A stretch of 5,484 nucleotides of DNA, taken from assembly GCA_036563895.1 (NCBI GenBank), contig DATCLN010000032.1:1-5484 (forward strand), given 5' to 3'. The notes beneath the pieces were generated by a model. That model had not been told where the DNA came from and ran no database searches. It saw only the letters and a list, made by a program, of their open reading frames with translations. Origin of the DNA: ZCTH02-B3 sp036563895. GTDB lineage: Bacteria > Bacillota > Bacilli > Paenibacillales > Paenibacillaceae. A program made the position numbers and the translations under genes. Below are positions 1-4,733 of this stretch, in pieces. Numbering within the stretch: position 1 is the stretch's first letter; each line of letters starts with the position of its first letter.

Positions 1-1
1 G

Positions 2-163
2 GTGACGGGACCGGTCGAGCTGGTGGATGCGGAGGGCAATGCGTTCGAAGTGAAGGAGTCGTTTTCGCTGTGCCGGTGCGGGGGATCGAACAACAAGCCT
101 TTTTGCGACGGCACCCACAGGTCGATCGGCTTCGAAAGCGCCCCGAGAGCGCGAAAGGGTTAA
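2..163 (+). CDS. CDGSH-type iron-sulfur domain protein, 3' part (5' end outside window)
   Basis: Reading from base 2 gives 53 codons, starting VTGPVELVDAEG and ending at TAA 161-163. Residues 24-39 of the visible part carry the complete CDGSH signature C-x-C-x2-S-x3-P-x-C-D-G-T-H: Cys24, Cys26, Cys35 and His39, with Thr replacing Ser in CDGSH. In this family, three Cys and one His bind a redox-active [2Fe-2S] cluster. Bacterial members are small soluble proteins, often 65-80 residues, thought to handle electrons or clusters; the exact role of most is unknown. The visible N-terminal part resembles the usual PYLVTGPVEL strand before the cluster loop, so only about 10-20 residues should be missing upstream. 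The gene is followed by a strong GC hairpin and then the glcDF promoter region, so it is probably transcribed separately from glcDF. The family is clear from the motif; the specific function is not. Confidence 0.88.
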   Translation: MTGPVELVDAEGNAFEVKESFSLCRCGGSNNKPFCDGTHRSIGFESAPRARKG

Positions 164-180
164 ATAAAAGCGTACGGGCC

Positions 181-220
181 GCGGCGGCGGCGCCGGACAC
201 CCTCCGGCTGCCGTCGCCGC
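181..220 (+). terminator. Strong GC-rich hairpin, candidate terminator without U-tract
   Basis: The arm 181-197 (GCGGCGGCGGC then GCCGGA) pairs with 203-220 (TCCGGC, one bulged T at 209, then GCCGTCGCCGC) around a 5-base loop CACCC. That is 17 pairs including one G-U wobble. It lies 18 bases after the CDGSH stop codon and before the glcD promoter candidate. This suggests a transcript end or an RNA-stabilising 3' structure. No T-run follows (TGCGCATGTG), so it is not a standard intrinsic terminator. The stem itself is seen directly; its role is inferred. Confidence 0.45.
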
Positions 221-285
221 TGCGCATGTGGGCGGGCATCGGAGGTGTTCATTCCGCCATGGCTGGGAAGCGCGCAAGCCGGCGT

Positions 286-313
286 CTGACGGAGCATGAA
301 GCTGTGTTACAAT
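286..313 (+). promoter_or_regulatory. Candidate sigma-A promoter for glcDF, extended -10
   Basis: The -10 candidate is TACAAT at 308-313 (5 of 6 to TATAAT). It is preceded by TGT at 305-307, which makes an extended -10 element. The -35 candidate CTGACG at 286-291 matches TTGACA at 4 of 6 positions with a 16-base spacer. Transcription would start near 320 and leave a leader of about 70 bases before glcD. It is the best promoter-like match I see between the CDGSH gene and glcD. No operator is apparent. Confidence 0.42.
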
Positions 314-393
314 GGAGATGGCCGGCACGAAAGCTCGCGGAACGCCGCGGGCGCACGGACGGCGCTCAACCCCGATGACCGGCCGGAGTCGTG

Positions 394-1800
394 ATGGAGA
401 TGGAGAAACGGGCCGCTTGGCTGGAAGAGCTGTTTGACATTTTTCCGAAAGAACGGGTGCTGACGGACCTTGCGGACCGGCACGCCTACAGTTTCGACGC
501 GTCGCTGGGGGAATACCTGCCGGAGGCCGTCGTCCAGCCGCAAAGCAAAGAGCAGATCCAGCGCCTGGTCCGCCTGGCGAACCGGCACCGGGTTCCGCTG
601 TATCCGCGGGGTTCCGCAAGTTCCCTCAGCGGCGGCCCCCTGCCGGTCTACGGCGGCATCGTGGTGGACATGTCCGCCTATCCCAAGCGGCTCACCATTG
701 ACAAAGAAAACATGCTGGCCATCGCCACCCCGAGCGTGATCACGGCCGAGCTTCACCGGAAGGCGGAAGAGGCCGGGCTTTTTTACCCGCCGGACCCCAG
801 CAGCTCGTCCGTTTCCACCCTCGGGGGGAACCTCATGGAAAACTCCAGCGGTCCGAAAGGCCTGAAATACGGCACGACCAAAGATTACGTCATCGGGCTG
901 GAAGTGGTCACCCCCACGGGGGAAATCATCCGCACGGGCGGGAAAACGGTGAAAAACGTGACCGGCTACGACCTCACCCGCCTGCTGGTCGGCTCGGAAG
1001 GAACCCTGGGAATTGTCACCGAGGCGATCTTGCGGCTCATTCCGAAGCCCAGGGCGCGCCGTACCGTCATGGCCGCCTTTCCGCGCCTCGAGGATTCCGG
1101 CTGCGCGCTGACGCGGATTCTGGGGGCGCAAATCCTGCCGTCCGCGATGGAAATCATGGACGAATACTGCATCCGCGCGGTGGAGGAATACGAGCCGAGC
1201 GGGCTGCCGCTGGACGCAGAAGCGATCCTGATCATCGAAGTGGACGGCCATCCCGCGGCGGTCGAAGAGGAAGCGGCGCAGTGCGAAGCCATCTGCCGGG
1301 AGCACGGAGCGGCGCTGGTCAGGGCGGCGGCCACCGCGGAGGAGCAGGCGCAAATCTGGAAAGCCCGCCGGCTAATCTCGCCCGCCATCGCCCGCCTCGG
1401 CCCGACCAAGATTTCCGAGGACGCCACCGTGCCGCGGGGCCAGATCCCCGAAATGATGAAACGGCTGCGCCGGATCCGCGAAAAATACCGGCTCAACCTC
1501 GTGGTGTTCGGCCACGCGGGAGACGGGAACCTGCATCCCAACATTCTGACGGACCGGCGGAACGCGGAAGAGATGGCCCGGGTGGAAAAGGCCATCGAAG
1601 AAATTTTCGCCGCGGCGATCGAACTGGGCGGCACGCTGTCGGGCGAGCACGGGATCGGGCTGATGAAAAAGCCGTTCATGGAAATGGAGCTGGGCAAGGA
1701 AGGCGTGGACATGATGCGGAAGATCAAAGAGGCCTGGGATCCCAACAACATCATGAACCCCGGAAAAATTTTTCCGGACCGGAACGAGGCGCACCGATGA
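394..1800 (+). CDS. glcD: Glycolate oxidase subunit GlcD (FAD-linked 2-hydroxyacid dehydrogenase)
   Basis: This 468-residue protein is the FAD-binding catalytic subunit that oxidises glycolate (or a related 2-hydroxyacid such as D-lactate) to the 2-oxoacid. Numbering from ATG 394, the N-terminal FAD_binding_4/PCMH domain carries PRGSASSLSGG (71-81), GGNLMENSSGPKGLKYG (144-160), TGYDL (190-194) and GSEGTLGIVTE (200-210). The C-terminal FAD-oxidase domain carries GHAGDGNLHPN (373-383), SGEHGIG (416-422) and the terminal DPNNIMNPGKIF (449-460). Length and motif order match full GlcD. The start is uncertain among GTG 391, ATG 394 and ATG 400; GGAG at 385-388 lies 5 bases before ATG 394, which I prefer. 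The stop TGA overlaps the start of glcF as ATGA, implying translational coupling. Bacillus relatives are called YsfC. Substrate cannot be settled from sequence, since glycolate, D-lactate and other 2-hydroxyacid enzymes share these motifs. Confidence 0.93.
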   Translation: MEMEKRAAWLEELFDIFPKERVLTDLADRHAYSFDASLGEYLPEAVVQPQSKEQIQRLVRLANRHRVPLYPRGSASSLSGGPLPVYGGIVVDMSAYPKRLTIDKENMLAIATPSVITAELHRKAEEAGLFYPPDPSSSSVSTLGGNLMENSSGPKGLKYGTTKDYVIGLEVVTPTGEIIRTGGKTVKNVTGYDLTRLLVGSEGTLGIVTEAILRLIPKPRARRTVMAAFPRLEDSGCALTRILGAQILPSAMEIMDEYCIRAVEEYEPSGLPLDAEAILIIEVDGHPAAVEEEAAQCEAICREHGAALVRAAATAEEQAQIWKARRLISPAIARLGPTKISEDATVPRGQIPEMMKRLRRIREKYRLNLVVFGHAGDGNLHPNILTDRRNAEEMARVEKAIEEIFAAAIELGGTLSGEHGIGLMKKPFMEMELGKEGVDMMRKIKEAWDPNNIMNPGKIFPDRNEAHR

Positions 1801-3086
1801 CGAACCGTTTGTACGAAAAGGCGTACGAAGCGGCCAACGCCTGCGTCCAGTGCGGCTACTGCCTGCCGGCGTGCCCGACGTACGCCTCGATGGGGAAGGA
1901 ATCCGCTTCGCCCAGGGGCAGGATTCATCTTGTCAAAATGGCGGCGGAAGGGAAAATCGACGTCCTGCGCGACCTGAAAACGCCCATCGACCTCTGTCTG
2001 GGCTGCCGGGCCTGCGAGGCGGTTTGTCCGCTCAACGTCAGGTACGGCGAAATTCTGGAGGCCGCCCGGGAAGAAATCCATCGGCGGCAGAGCGAGCGGC
2101 CGGCGCCGGGCGACCGTGTCATGCGGATGCTGCTCAGGCATGTGTTTCCGCACCCCGGACGCCTGCGGCGGCTGGGCGATCTCGGCCGCCTCCTGCAGGT
2201 GTCGGGGCTCTTGCGTGTGGCCCGATCTACGCGATTCAACCGCATGCTCCCGGAAAGGCTGTCCTGGTTTGCCAAAGCGTTGCCCGACATTCCGCCTCCG
2301 AGGGAACGTTTGCGTTTCGGCCGTGTGTATCCGGCGAAGGGGGAACGGAAAGCCCGCGTCGCCCTGTTCGCCGGCTGCGTCATGGATGCGGTCATGTTCC
2401 GAATCCACCGGGCGACGGTAAGCCTCCTGACGGCCGTCGGTGCGGAAGTTGCGGTTCCTGCGGGGCAGTGCTGTTGCGGCGCACTGCATCTTCACCAGGG
2501 GATGGCCGATGAGGCCAGGGAGTTGGCCAAAAGGAACATCGAAGCCTTTGAGCGGTGCGAAGCGGATTGGATCGTGAGCAACGCCGGCGGTTGCGGAGCG
2601 GCGATCAAGGAATACGACCGGCTGTTTGCCGACGATCCGGAGTGGTTTGACCGCGCCCACCGGCTGGCCGAGAAATCGAGGGACGTCAGCGAAATCTTGC
2701 TGGAACTCGGACCCTTGCCGTACGTGAACGGCCCCGAGACGGTGGTCACGTACCAGGACTCTTGTCATCTGCTCAACGTCCAACGCGTAGGCCGCGCGCC
2801 CCGCGCGCTCCTCGAACAGGCTCCCGGGGTGCGCCTGAAGGAGATGGAAGGCGCCGACCGCTGCTGCGGTTCCGGTGGCATCTACAACCTGCTGCACTTT
2901 TCGGAGTCAATGGCGATTTTGGATGAAAAAATGGAACGGGTCCGGGAAACGGGCGCCCAAGTCGTGATCTCCGGCAATCCGGGCTGCATTCTCCAGCTGC
3001 AAATCGGCATCGAACGGGCGGGGGCGTCCCGCCACATGCGATCCGTGCATCTGGCGGAGTTCCTCGCCGAGCGGTGCGGCTTTTAG
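1797..3086 (+). CDS. glcF: Glycolate oxidase iron-sulfur subunit GlcF ((Fe-S)-binding protein)
   Basis: This 429-residue protein is the electron-transfer partner of GlcD. The N-terminus holds two [4Fe-4S] motifs: C16-x2-C19-x2-C22-x3-C26-P and C67-x2-C70-x2-C73-x3-C77-P. Two cysteine-rich CCG domains follow: C194 with the C225-C226-C227-G cluster, and C323-H324 with C356-C357-G-S-G-G and C397 in NPGC. This is the GlcF/GlpC/LutA-type arrangement, in which electrons pass from the flavin subunit towards quinone or another carrier. No membrane segment is evident, so peripheral association is likely. ATG 1797 is supported by GAGG at 1786-1789, 7 bases upstream, and by the 4-base overlap with glcD. 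The frame is open further upstream, but that part is a shadow inside glcD. The third E. coli subunit gene, glcE, is absent between them, as in the Bacillus ysfCD arrangement. Related functions such as lactate or glycerol-3-phosphate dehydrogenase Fe-S subunits remain possible. Confidence 0.93.
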   Translation: MTNRLYEKAYEAANACVQCGYCLPACPTYASMGKESASPRGRIHLVKMAAEGKIDVLRDLKTPIDLCLGCRACEAVCPLNVRYGEILEAAREEIHRRQSERPAPGDRVMRMLLRHVFPHPGRLRRLGDLGRLLQVSGLLRVARSTRFNRMLPERLSWFAKALPDIPPPRERLRFGRVYPAKGERKARVALFAGCVMDAVMFRIHRATVSLLTAVGAEVAVPAGQCCCGALHLHQGMADEARELAKRNIEAFERCEADWIVSNAGGCGAAIKEYDRLFADDPEWFDRAHRLAEKSRDVSEILLELGPLPYVNGPETVVTYQDSCHLLNVQRVGRAPRALLEQAPGVRLKEMEGADRCCGSGGIYNLLHFSESMAILDEKMERVRETGAQVVISGNPGCILQLQIGIERAGASRHMRSVHLAEFLAERCGF

Positions 3087-3112
3087 GGTGCGGCTTGCAG
3101 GTGTTCCTTCCC

Positions 3113-3142
3113 GCATATTCCGCAAGACCGGGGTGCATATTG
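3113..3142 (+). promoter_or_regulatory. Candidate forespore sigma-G promoter of sspH
   Basis: GCATA at 3113-3117 and CATATTG at 3136-3142 are separated by 18 bases. From memory, the Bacillus subtilis sigma-G consensus has a -35 like G-H-A-T-R and a -10 like CATWHTA; the first box matches fully and the second at 6 of 7 positions. Transcription would begin near 3149-3150, about 17 bases before the AAGGAG ribosome binding site at 3167-3172. sspH of B. subtilis is a known sigma-G gene, so motif and gene identity agree. Confidence 0.55.
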
Positions 3143-3162
3143 GAAATGCAGCCAAGCTTTTT
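3132..3162 (+). terminator. Weak hairpin plus T-run, possible glcDF transcript end
   Basis: GGTGCAT at 3132-3138 can pair with ATGCAGCC at 3146-3153, with one bulged G and a 7-base loop. TTTTT follows at 3158-3162. Seven pairs is weak, and 4 bases separate the stem from the T-run. It overlaps the sspH promoter candidate, and one reading may exclude the other. It is offered because no better terminator is visible between glcF and sspH. Confidence 0.2.
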
Positions 3163-3181
3163 CGGGAAGGAGCCACCCTCG

Positions 3182-3364
3182 ATGAACAAACAGCGCGCCA
3201 AGGAAATCGCCGCTTCGCCGGTGATGGCCCACGTCACCTACAACGGAGTGCCCATCTACATCCAGCATGTGGACGAGGAAAAGGAAACCGCGCGCATCTT
3301 TCCCCTGGACCATCCCGAGCAGGAAATGGAAGTGCCGGTCCAAAGCCTTGTGGAGCATCGTTGA
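3182..3364 (+). CDS. sspH: Small acid-soluble spore protein, H type
   Basis: This 60-residue protein starts MNKQRAKEIAASPVMAHVTY and ends near VPVQSLVEH. It contains the family hallmarks NGVPIYIQHVDE and the acidic-proline segment IFPLDHPEQEMEVPV. Length and sequence fit the SspH family of minor small acid-soluble spore proteins over their whole length. These proteins are made in the developing forespore and sit in the spore core; they are distinct from the DNA-binding alpha/beta type, and their precise job is not settled. Start ATG 3182 has AAGGAG at 3167-3172, 9 bases upstream. The gene is a single unit with its own sigma-G-like promoter and a terminator starting 32 bases after the stop. 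It is the clearest evidence that the host forms endospores. Confidence 0.95.
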   Translation: MNKQRAKEIAASPVMAHVTYNGVPIYIQHVDEEKETARIFPLDHPEQEMEVPVQSLVEHR

Positions 3365-3395
3365 TGGCACATGGCAAAAAACCGGTCCCATGATC

Positions 3396-3438
3396 GCCGT
3401 CTCGACCGGCCGCTCTGGCGGTTCGAGGCGGTTTTTTC
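3396..3438 (+). terminator. Intrinsic terminator after sspH
   Basis: CCGTCTCGA (3397-3405) pairs with TCGAGGCGG (3423-3431), giving 9 pairs with one G-U. The loop region 3406-3422 can form a further inner GCC/GGC stem. Six T follow directly at 3432-3437. The A-run at 3376-3381 with CCG after it is the inverse of CGGTTTTTT, so an alternative fold and some activity on the opposite strand are possible. Confidence 0.8.
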
Positions 3439-3502
3439 ATGTCCGCCGACCCTTTCGACGATTTGGAAGGGACCCGTTCGTTTTTTTCCCGCTTGGGAGG
3501 GA

Positions 3503-3565
3503 ATGATGCCGATTCTGGCGAAAAAATTCCGGAAAGCGATGAGGATGGCGGGAGAACCGGTGTGA
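3503..3565 (+). CDS. Very small ORF coupled to the broken DJ-1/PfpI gene (20 codons)
   Basis: ATG ATG at 3503-3508 opens a 20-codon frame, MMPILAKKFRKAM...GEPV, ending at TGA 3563-3565. GGAGG at 3496-3500 is correctly placed for the second ATG (3506), giving a 19-residue basic peptide. The stop overlaps the GTG start of the following DJ-1/PfpI remnant as GTGA, a spacing typical of coupled genes. It could be a leader peptide, or the shortened end of an upstream gene lost in the same decay that removed most of its neighbour. I recognise no family. The coupling is seen directly; real translation is a guess. Confidence 0.25.
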   Translation: MMPILAKKFRKAMRMAGEPV

Positions 3566-3710
3566 AAATGGCGTTTGTTTTGTTTGACGGCATGACCACG
3601 CTGCAAGGGAAAAGGGCGAAGACGAACGCTTCCGCCTACGAATGGTTGGCACCTTATTGTTCAGAAGTGGTGAAAGCCCGGGTGGTTCGGGACGGAAGGA
3701 TTTTTTCCGG
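3562..3710 (+). pseudogene. DJ-1/PfpI family protein remnant, internal and 3' deletions
   Basis: GTG 3562 (GGGAG at 3549-3553, 8 bases upstream) begins VKMAFVLFDGMTTL, the typical first beta strand of DJ-1/PfpI (ThiJ-like) proteins. From residue 15 the same frame jumps to GKRAKTNASAYEWLAPYC and SEVVKARVVRDGRIFSG. In intact relatives of about 190-200 residues, those segments lie past the middle, after the nucleophile-cysteine elbow. The central part, including the conserved catalytic Cys, is therefore missing through a deletion that kept the frame. Homology stops near 3708-3711, where a second junction leads into another gene in another frame. Function in intact family members ranges over glyoxalase/deglycase-like, chaperone and amidase activities. 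This copy cannot be active. The family assignment rests on recalled motifs. Confidence 0.62.
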
Positions 3711-4034
3711 CCTTTCGTCGGGGATGCGTTGCGGGAATTGAGCGCTTTGGAAGGTTTCGCGCTGACTTGGGATGTGAGAAACGACGCCAAGGCAGAATTT
3801 ATGGAAGAGCCGGTATTGCGAAAATACCGGGATCACATTCGGCATTTGCACCTGCACGACTTCAATGGACAAAGCGATCACTAGCCTTTGTACAGCGGAT
3901 GCGTTCCGATCGACGCAAGGCTGGATTTTGCCAGGGAAAAAGGAATATCGGTGGTCGTGGAGGTCAAAACGGCCGACGCGCTTGAAGAATCAATAAGGAA
4001 TTTAAGAAGCAGGCGGGGTATTTGTGGAGGCTGA
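3711..4034 (+). pseudogene. Sugar phosphate isomerase/epimerase (TIM barrel) C-terminal remnant with internal stop
   Basis: From about 3711 this frame reads FVGDALRELSALEG, FALTWDVRNDAKAEFMEEPV, LRKYRDHIRHLHLHDFNG and QSDH. It then meets TAG at 3882-3884 and goes on as PLYSG, VPIDARLDFAREKGISVVVE and VKTADALEESIRNL to TGA 4032-4034. This looks like the C-terminal half of a xylose isomerase-like TIM barrel (AP endonuclease 2 superfamily). HLHLHD carries a likely metal-binding His and the end matches the last beta strand and helix. The TAG sits where Gln (CAG) is expected, one C-to-T change. The N-terminal half, roughly 150 residues, is absent; the 5' edge abuts the DJ-1/PfpI remnant in a different frame, so a deletion fused the two. 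No start codon or ribosome site is seen, so the remnant should be non-functional. Confidence 0.66.
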
Positions 4035-4043
4035 CGCGTACCG

Positions 4044-4116
4044 GTGAACCGTCTTGGCGACGATTTGCATCTACGTGGAAAACTAAATCCTCATGGTGCT
4101 GCAAGGCAATCTCTCG
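4044..4116 (+). pseudogene. Possible NUDIX hydrolase N-terminal scrap (frameshift plus stop)
   Basis: GTG 4044 starts VNRL; after a one-base shift near 4054-4057 the DNA reads ATICIYVEN, TAA at 4084-4086, then ILMVLQGN up to TGA 4117-4119. That pattern, two hydrophobic strands ending in LMVLQG, resembles the N-terminus of NUDIX hydrolases. No NUDIX box (GX5EX7REUXEEXGU) follows, so at most about 25 residues remain. GGAGG at 4026-4030 is a distant possible ribosome site. A rival reading in the frame of 4035-4136 is open for 34 codons (ending TEEDY) but matches nothing I know. The identification is tentative because the stretch is short and needs a frame change. Confidence 0.3.
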
Positions 4117-4145
4117 TGATAACAGAAGAAGACTATTAAAAATGT

Positions 4146-4172
4146 TATAAGAACCCGAATACCGGACTTATA
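4146..4172. repeat. Short inverted repeat TATAAG/CTTATA
   Basis: TATAAG at 4146-4151 and CTTATA at 4167-4172 form a 6-base dyad with a 15-base loop, in AT-rich DNA between the decayed genes and the IS remnant. No T-run follows. It is weak alone and may be chance in AT-rich sequence. Confidence 0.2.
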
Positions 4173-4201
4173 GGAAGTAACTAAATAATGATGTTAGCTA
4201 C

Positions 4202-4268
4202 AAAACTGGTATTATTTGTTGTATGTGCCAGGCCTCCTAATTAAATTGGAGTCCTCCCCACCAGTTTT
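4202..4268. repeat. Nested inverted repeats upstream of the transposase remnant
   Basis: A perfect 9-base dyad, AAAACTGGT at 4202-4210 and ACCAGTTTT at 4260-4268, encloses an imperfect 7-base dyad. The inner arms are GGCCTCC at 4231-4237 and GGAGTCC at 4248-4254, pairing at 6 of 7 positions around an AT loop. The structure ends 14 bases before the transposase start. It could be part of the IS left end, a structure that blocks transcription into the element, or a leftover recombination site. A T-run at 4276-4280 lies downstream but is not attached to the stem. I cannot define terminal inverted repeats or a target duplication. Confidence 0.35.
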
Positions 4269-4282
4269 ATTACACTTTTTAA

Positions 4283-4575
4283 TTGGGAAGGCGGACAAAA
4301 TGCGAACCAGCAAAGCGTTCCATGAAACCCGGGCTGAAAATCGTCGGAGAGGCGCTGGCTCGCATCAAAATCGGTGTCCTGGCCCGCAAGTACGGAGTCA
4401 ATTCGGAAACCGTCCGCAACTGGGTCCGACAGGACACCGAAGAAAAGTACCACAAGGCCACGAAACTGCTCAGCGAAAAAGAGCTGGAGATCGAGGTGCT
4501 GCGCGAACTGTTAAAAAAACGAACCCGGATTACGCGAAAGATTGGACCCTGGAAGAAAAATTTTATAACGATTGA
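4283..4575 (+). pseudogene. IS3-family OrfA transposase remnant, frameshifted at an A7 run
   Basis: From TTG 4283 the frame begins GRRTKCEPAKRSM, then LKIVGEALARIKIG, followed by a helix-turn-helix VLARKYGVNSETVRNWVRQ (residues 32-50). A leucine-zipper-like end, LLSEKELEIEVLRELLKK, covers residues 62-79. This is the layout of IS3-family OrfA, a DNA-binding subunit that normally acts with the DDE integrase OrfB. At AAAAAAA 4513-4519 the expected continuation KKTNPDYAKDWTLEEKF lies in the -1 frame, ending at TGA 4573-4575. The unshifted frame runs on to TAG 4643-4645 with no family likeness. No ATG and no clear ribosome site stand at the start. No OrfB sequence follows, so the element is truncated near 4563-4575. 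A one-base loss in the A-run explains the shift; programmed -1 frameshifting is the alternative. Confidence 0.72.
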
Positions 4576-4619
4576 AGAACGAGACGCTGTAATTACAGCA
4601 CTTATCGAATTAAAATTAA

Positions 4620-4648
4620 TTGAAAAACATATTGAATGGATATAGCAT
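4620..4648 (+). promoter_or_regulatory. Weak sigma-A-like promoter candidate before the methyltransferase
   Basis: TTGAAA at 4620-4625 (5 of 6 to TTGACA) and TAGCAT at 4643-4648 (4 of 6 to TATAAT) are 17 bases apart. A transcript would start near 4655, about 80 bases before the methyltransferase. AT-rich DNA gives such matches easily, so this is only the best of several weak options in 4576-4733. Confidence 0.22.
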
Positions 4649-4733
4649 AACGCCGGTAGGGCAATATATAAATACGAAACAAACATTTGAATATGATTTA
4701 ATTTACTTTTAACTTTTTCTGGAAAGATCATAG

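Larger units (their letters stand above)
4202..4575 (+). mobile_element. Truncated IS3-like insertion sequence, ends undefined
   Basis: This entry groups the nested inverted repeat and the OrfA remnant as what is left of one insertion sequence. The gene content is clear; the boundaries are not. OrfB and the right end are missing, and no matching terminal inverted repeats or short target duplication were found. The flanking AT-rich DNA contrasts with the GC-rich genes on both sides, which fits acquired and then eroding sequence. Confidence 0.4.

Noticed and set aside
70..378. Plus-strand open frame of 102 codons over the CDGSH end and the glcD leader
   Set aside because: It overlaps the CDGSH motif in another frame and runs through the GC hairpin; its Arg/Ala-rich sequence resembles nothing known.
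1281..1796. Upstream extension of the GlcF frame to give a 601-residue protein
   Set aside because: The extra part lies wholly inside glcD, has shadow-like composition and no domain. ATG 1797 has a ribosome site and begins right before the first Fe-S motif.
966..2897. Very long open frame on the minus strand across glcD and glcF (643 codons), with others at 307-1353 and 1372-1794
   Set aside because: High-GC DNA with biased third positions leaves the opposite strand free of stops. The predicted proteins are rich in Arg, Pro, Ala and Ser and show no family likeness, while the plus-strand frames carry all GlcD and GlcF motifs.
3134..3163. TGCATA at 3134-3139 as the sigma-G -35 box of sspH
   Set aside because: The matching -10 position near 3157-3163 reads CTTTTTC, unlike the consensus, and transcription would start at or inside the ribosome binding site. 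The pair 3113-3117 / 3136-3142 fits much better.
3471..3490. T-run at 3481-3487 as a second terminator
   Set aside because: No stable stem precedes it; the nearby GGGACCC and TTCG pieces do not form a hairpin of useful length.
4520..4645. Unshifted continuation of the transposase frame to 4645 as a true C-terminus
   Set aside because: The residues after the A7 run show no family likeness, whereas the -1 frame restores the expected KKTNP… ending. The tail enters AT-rich non-coding DNA.
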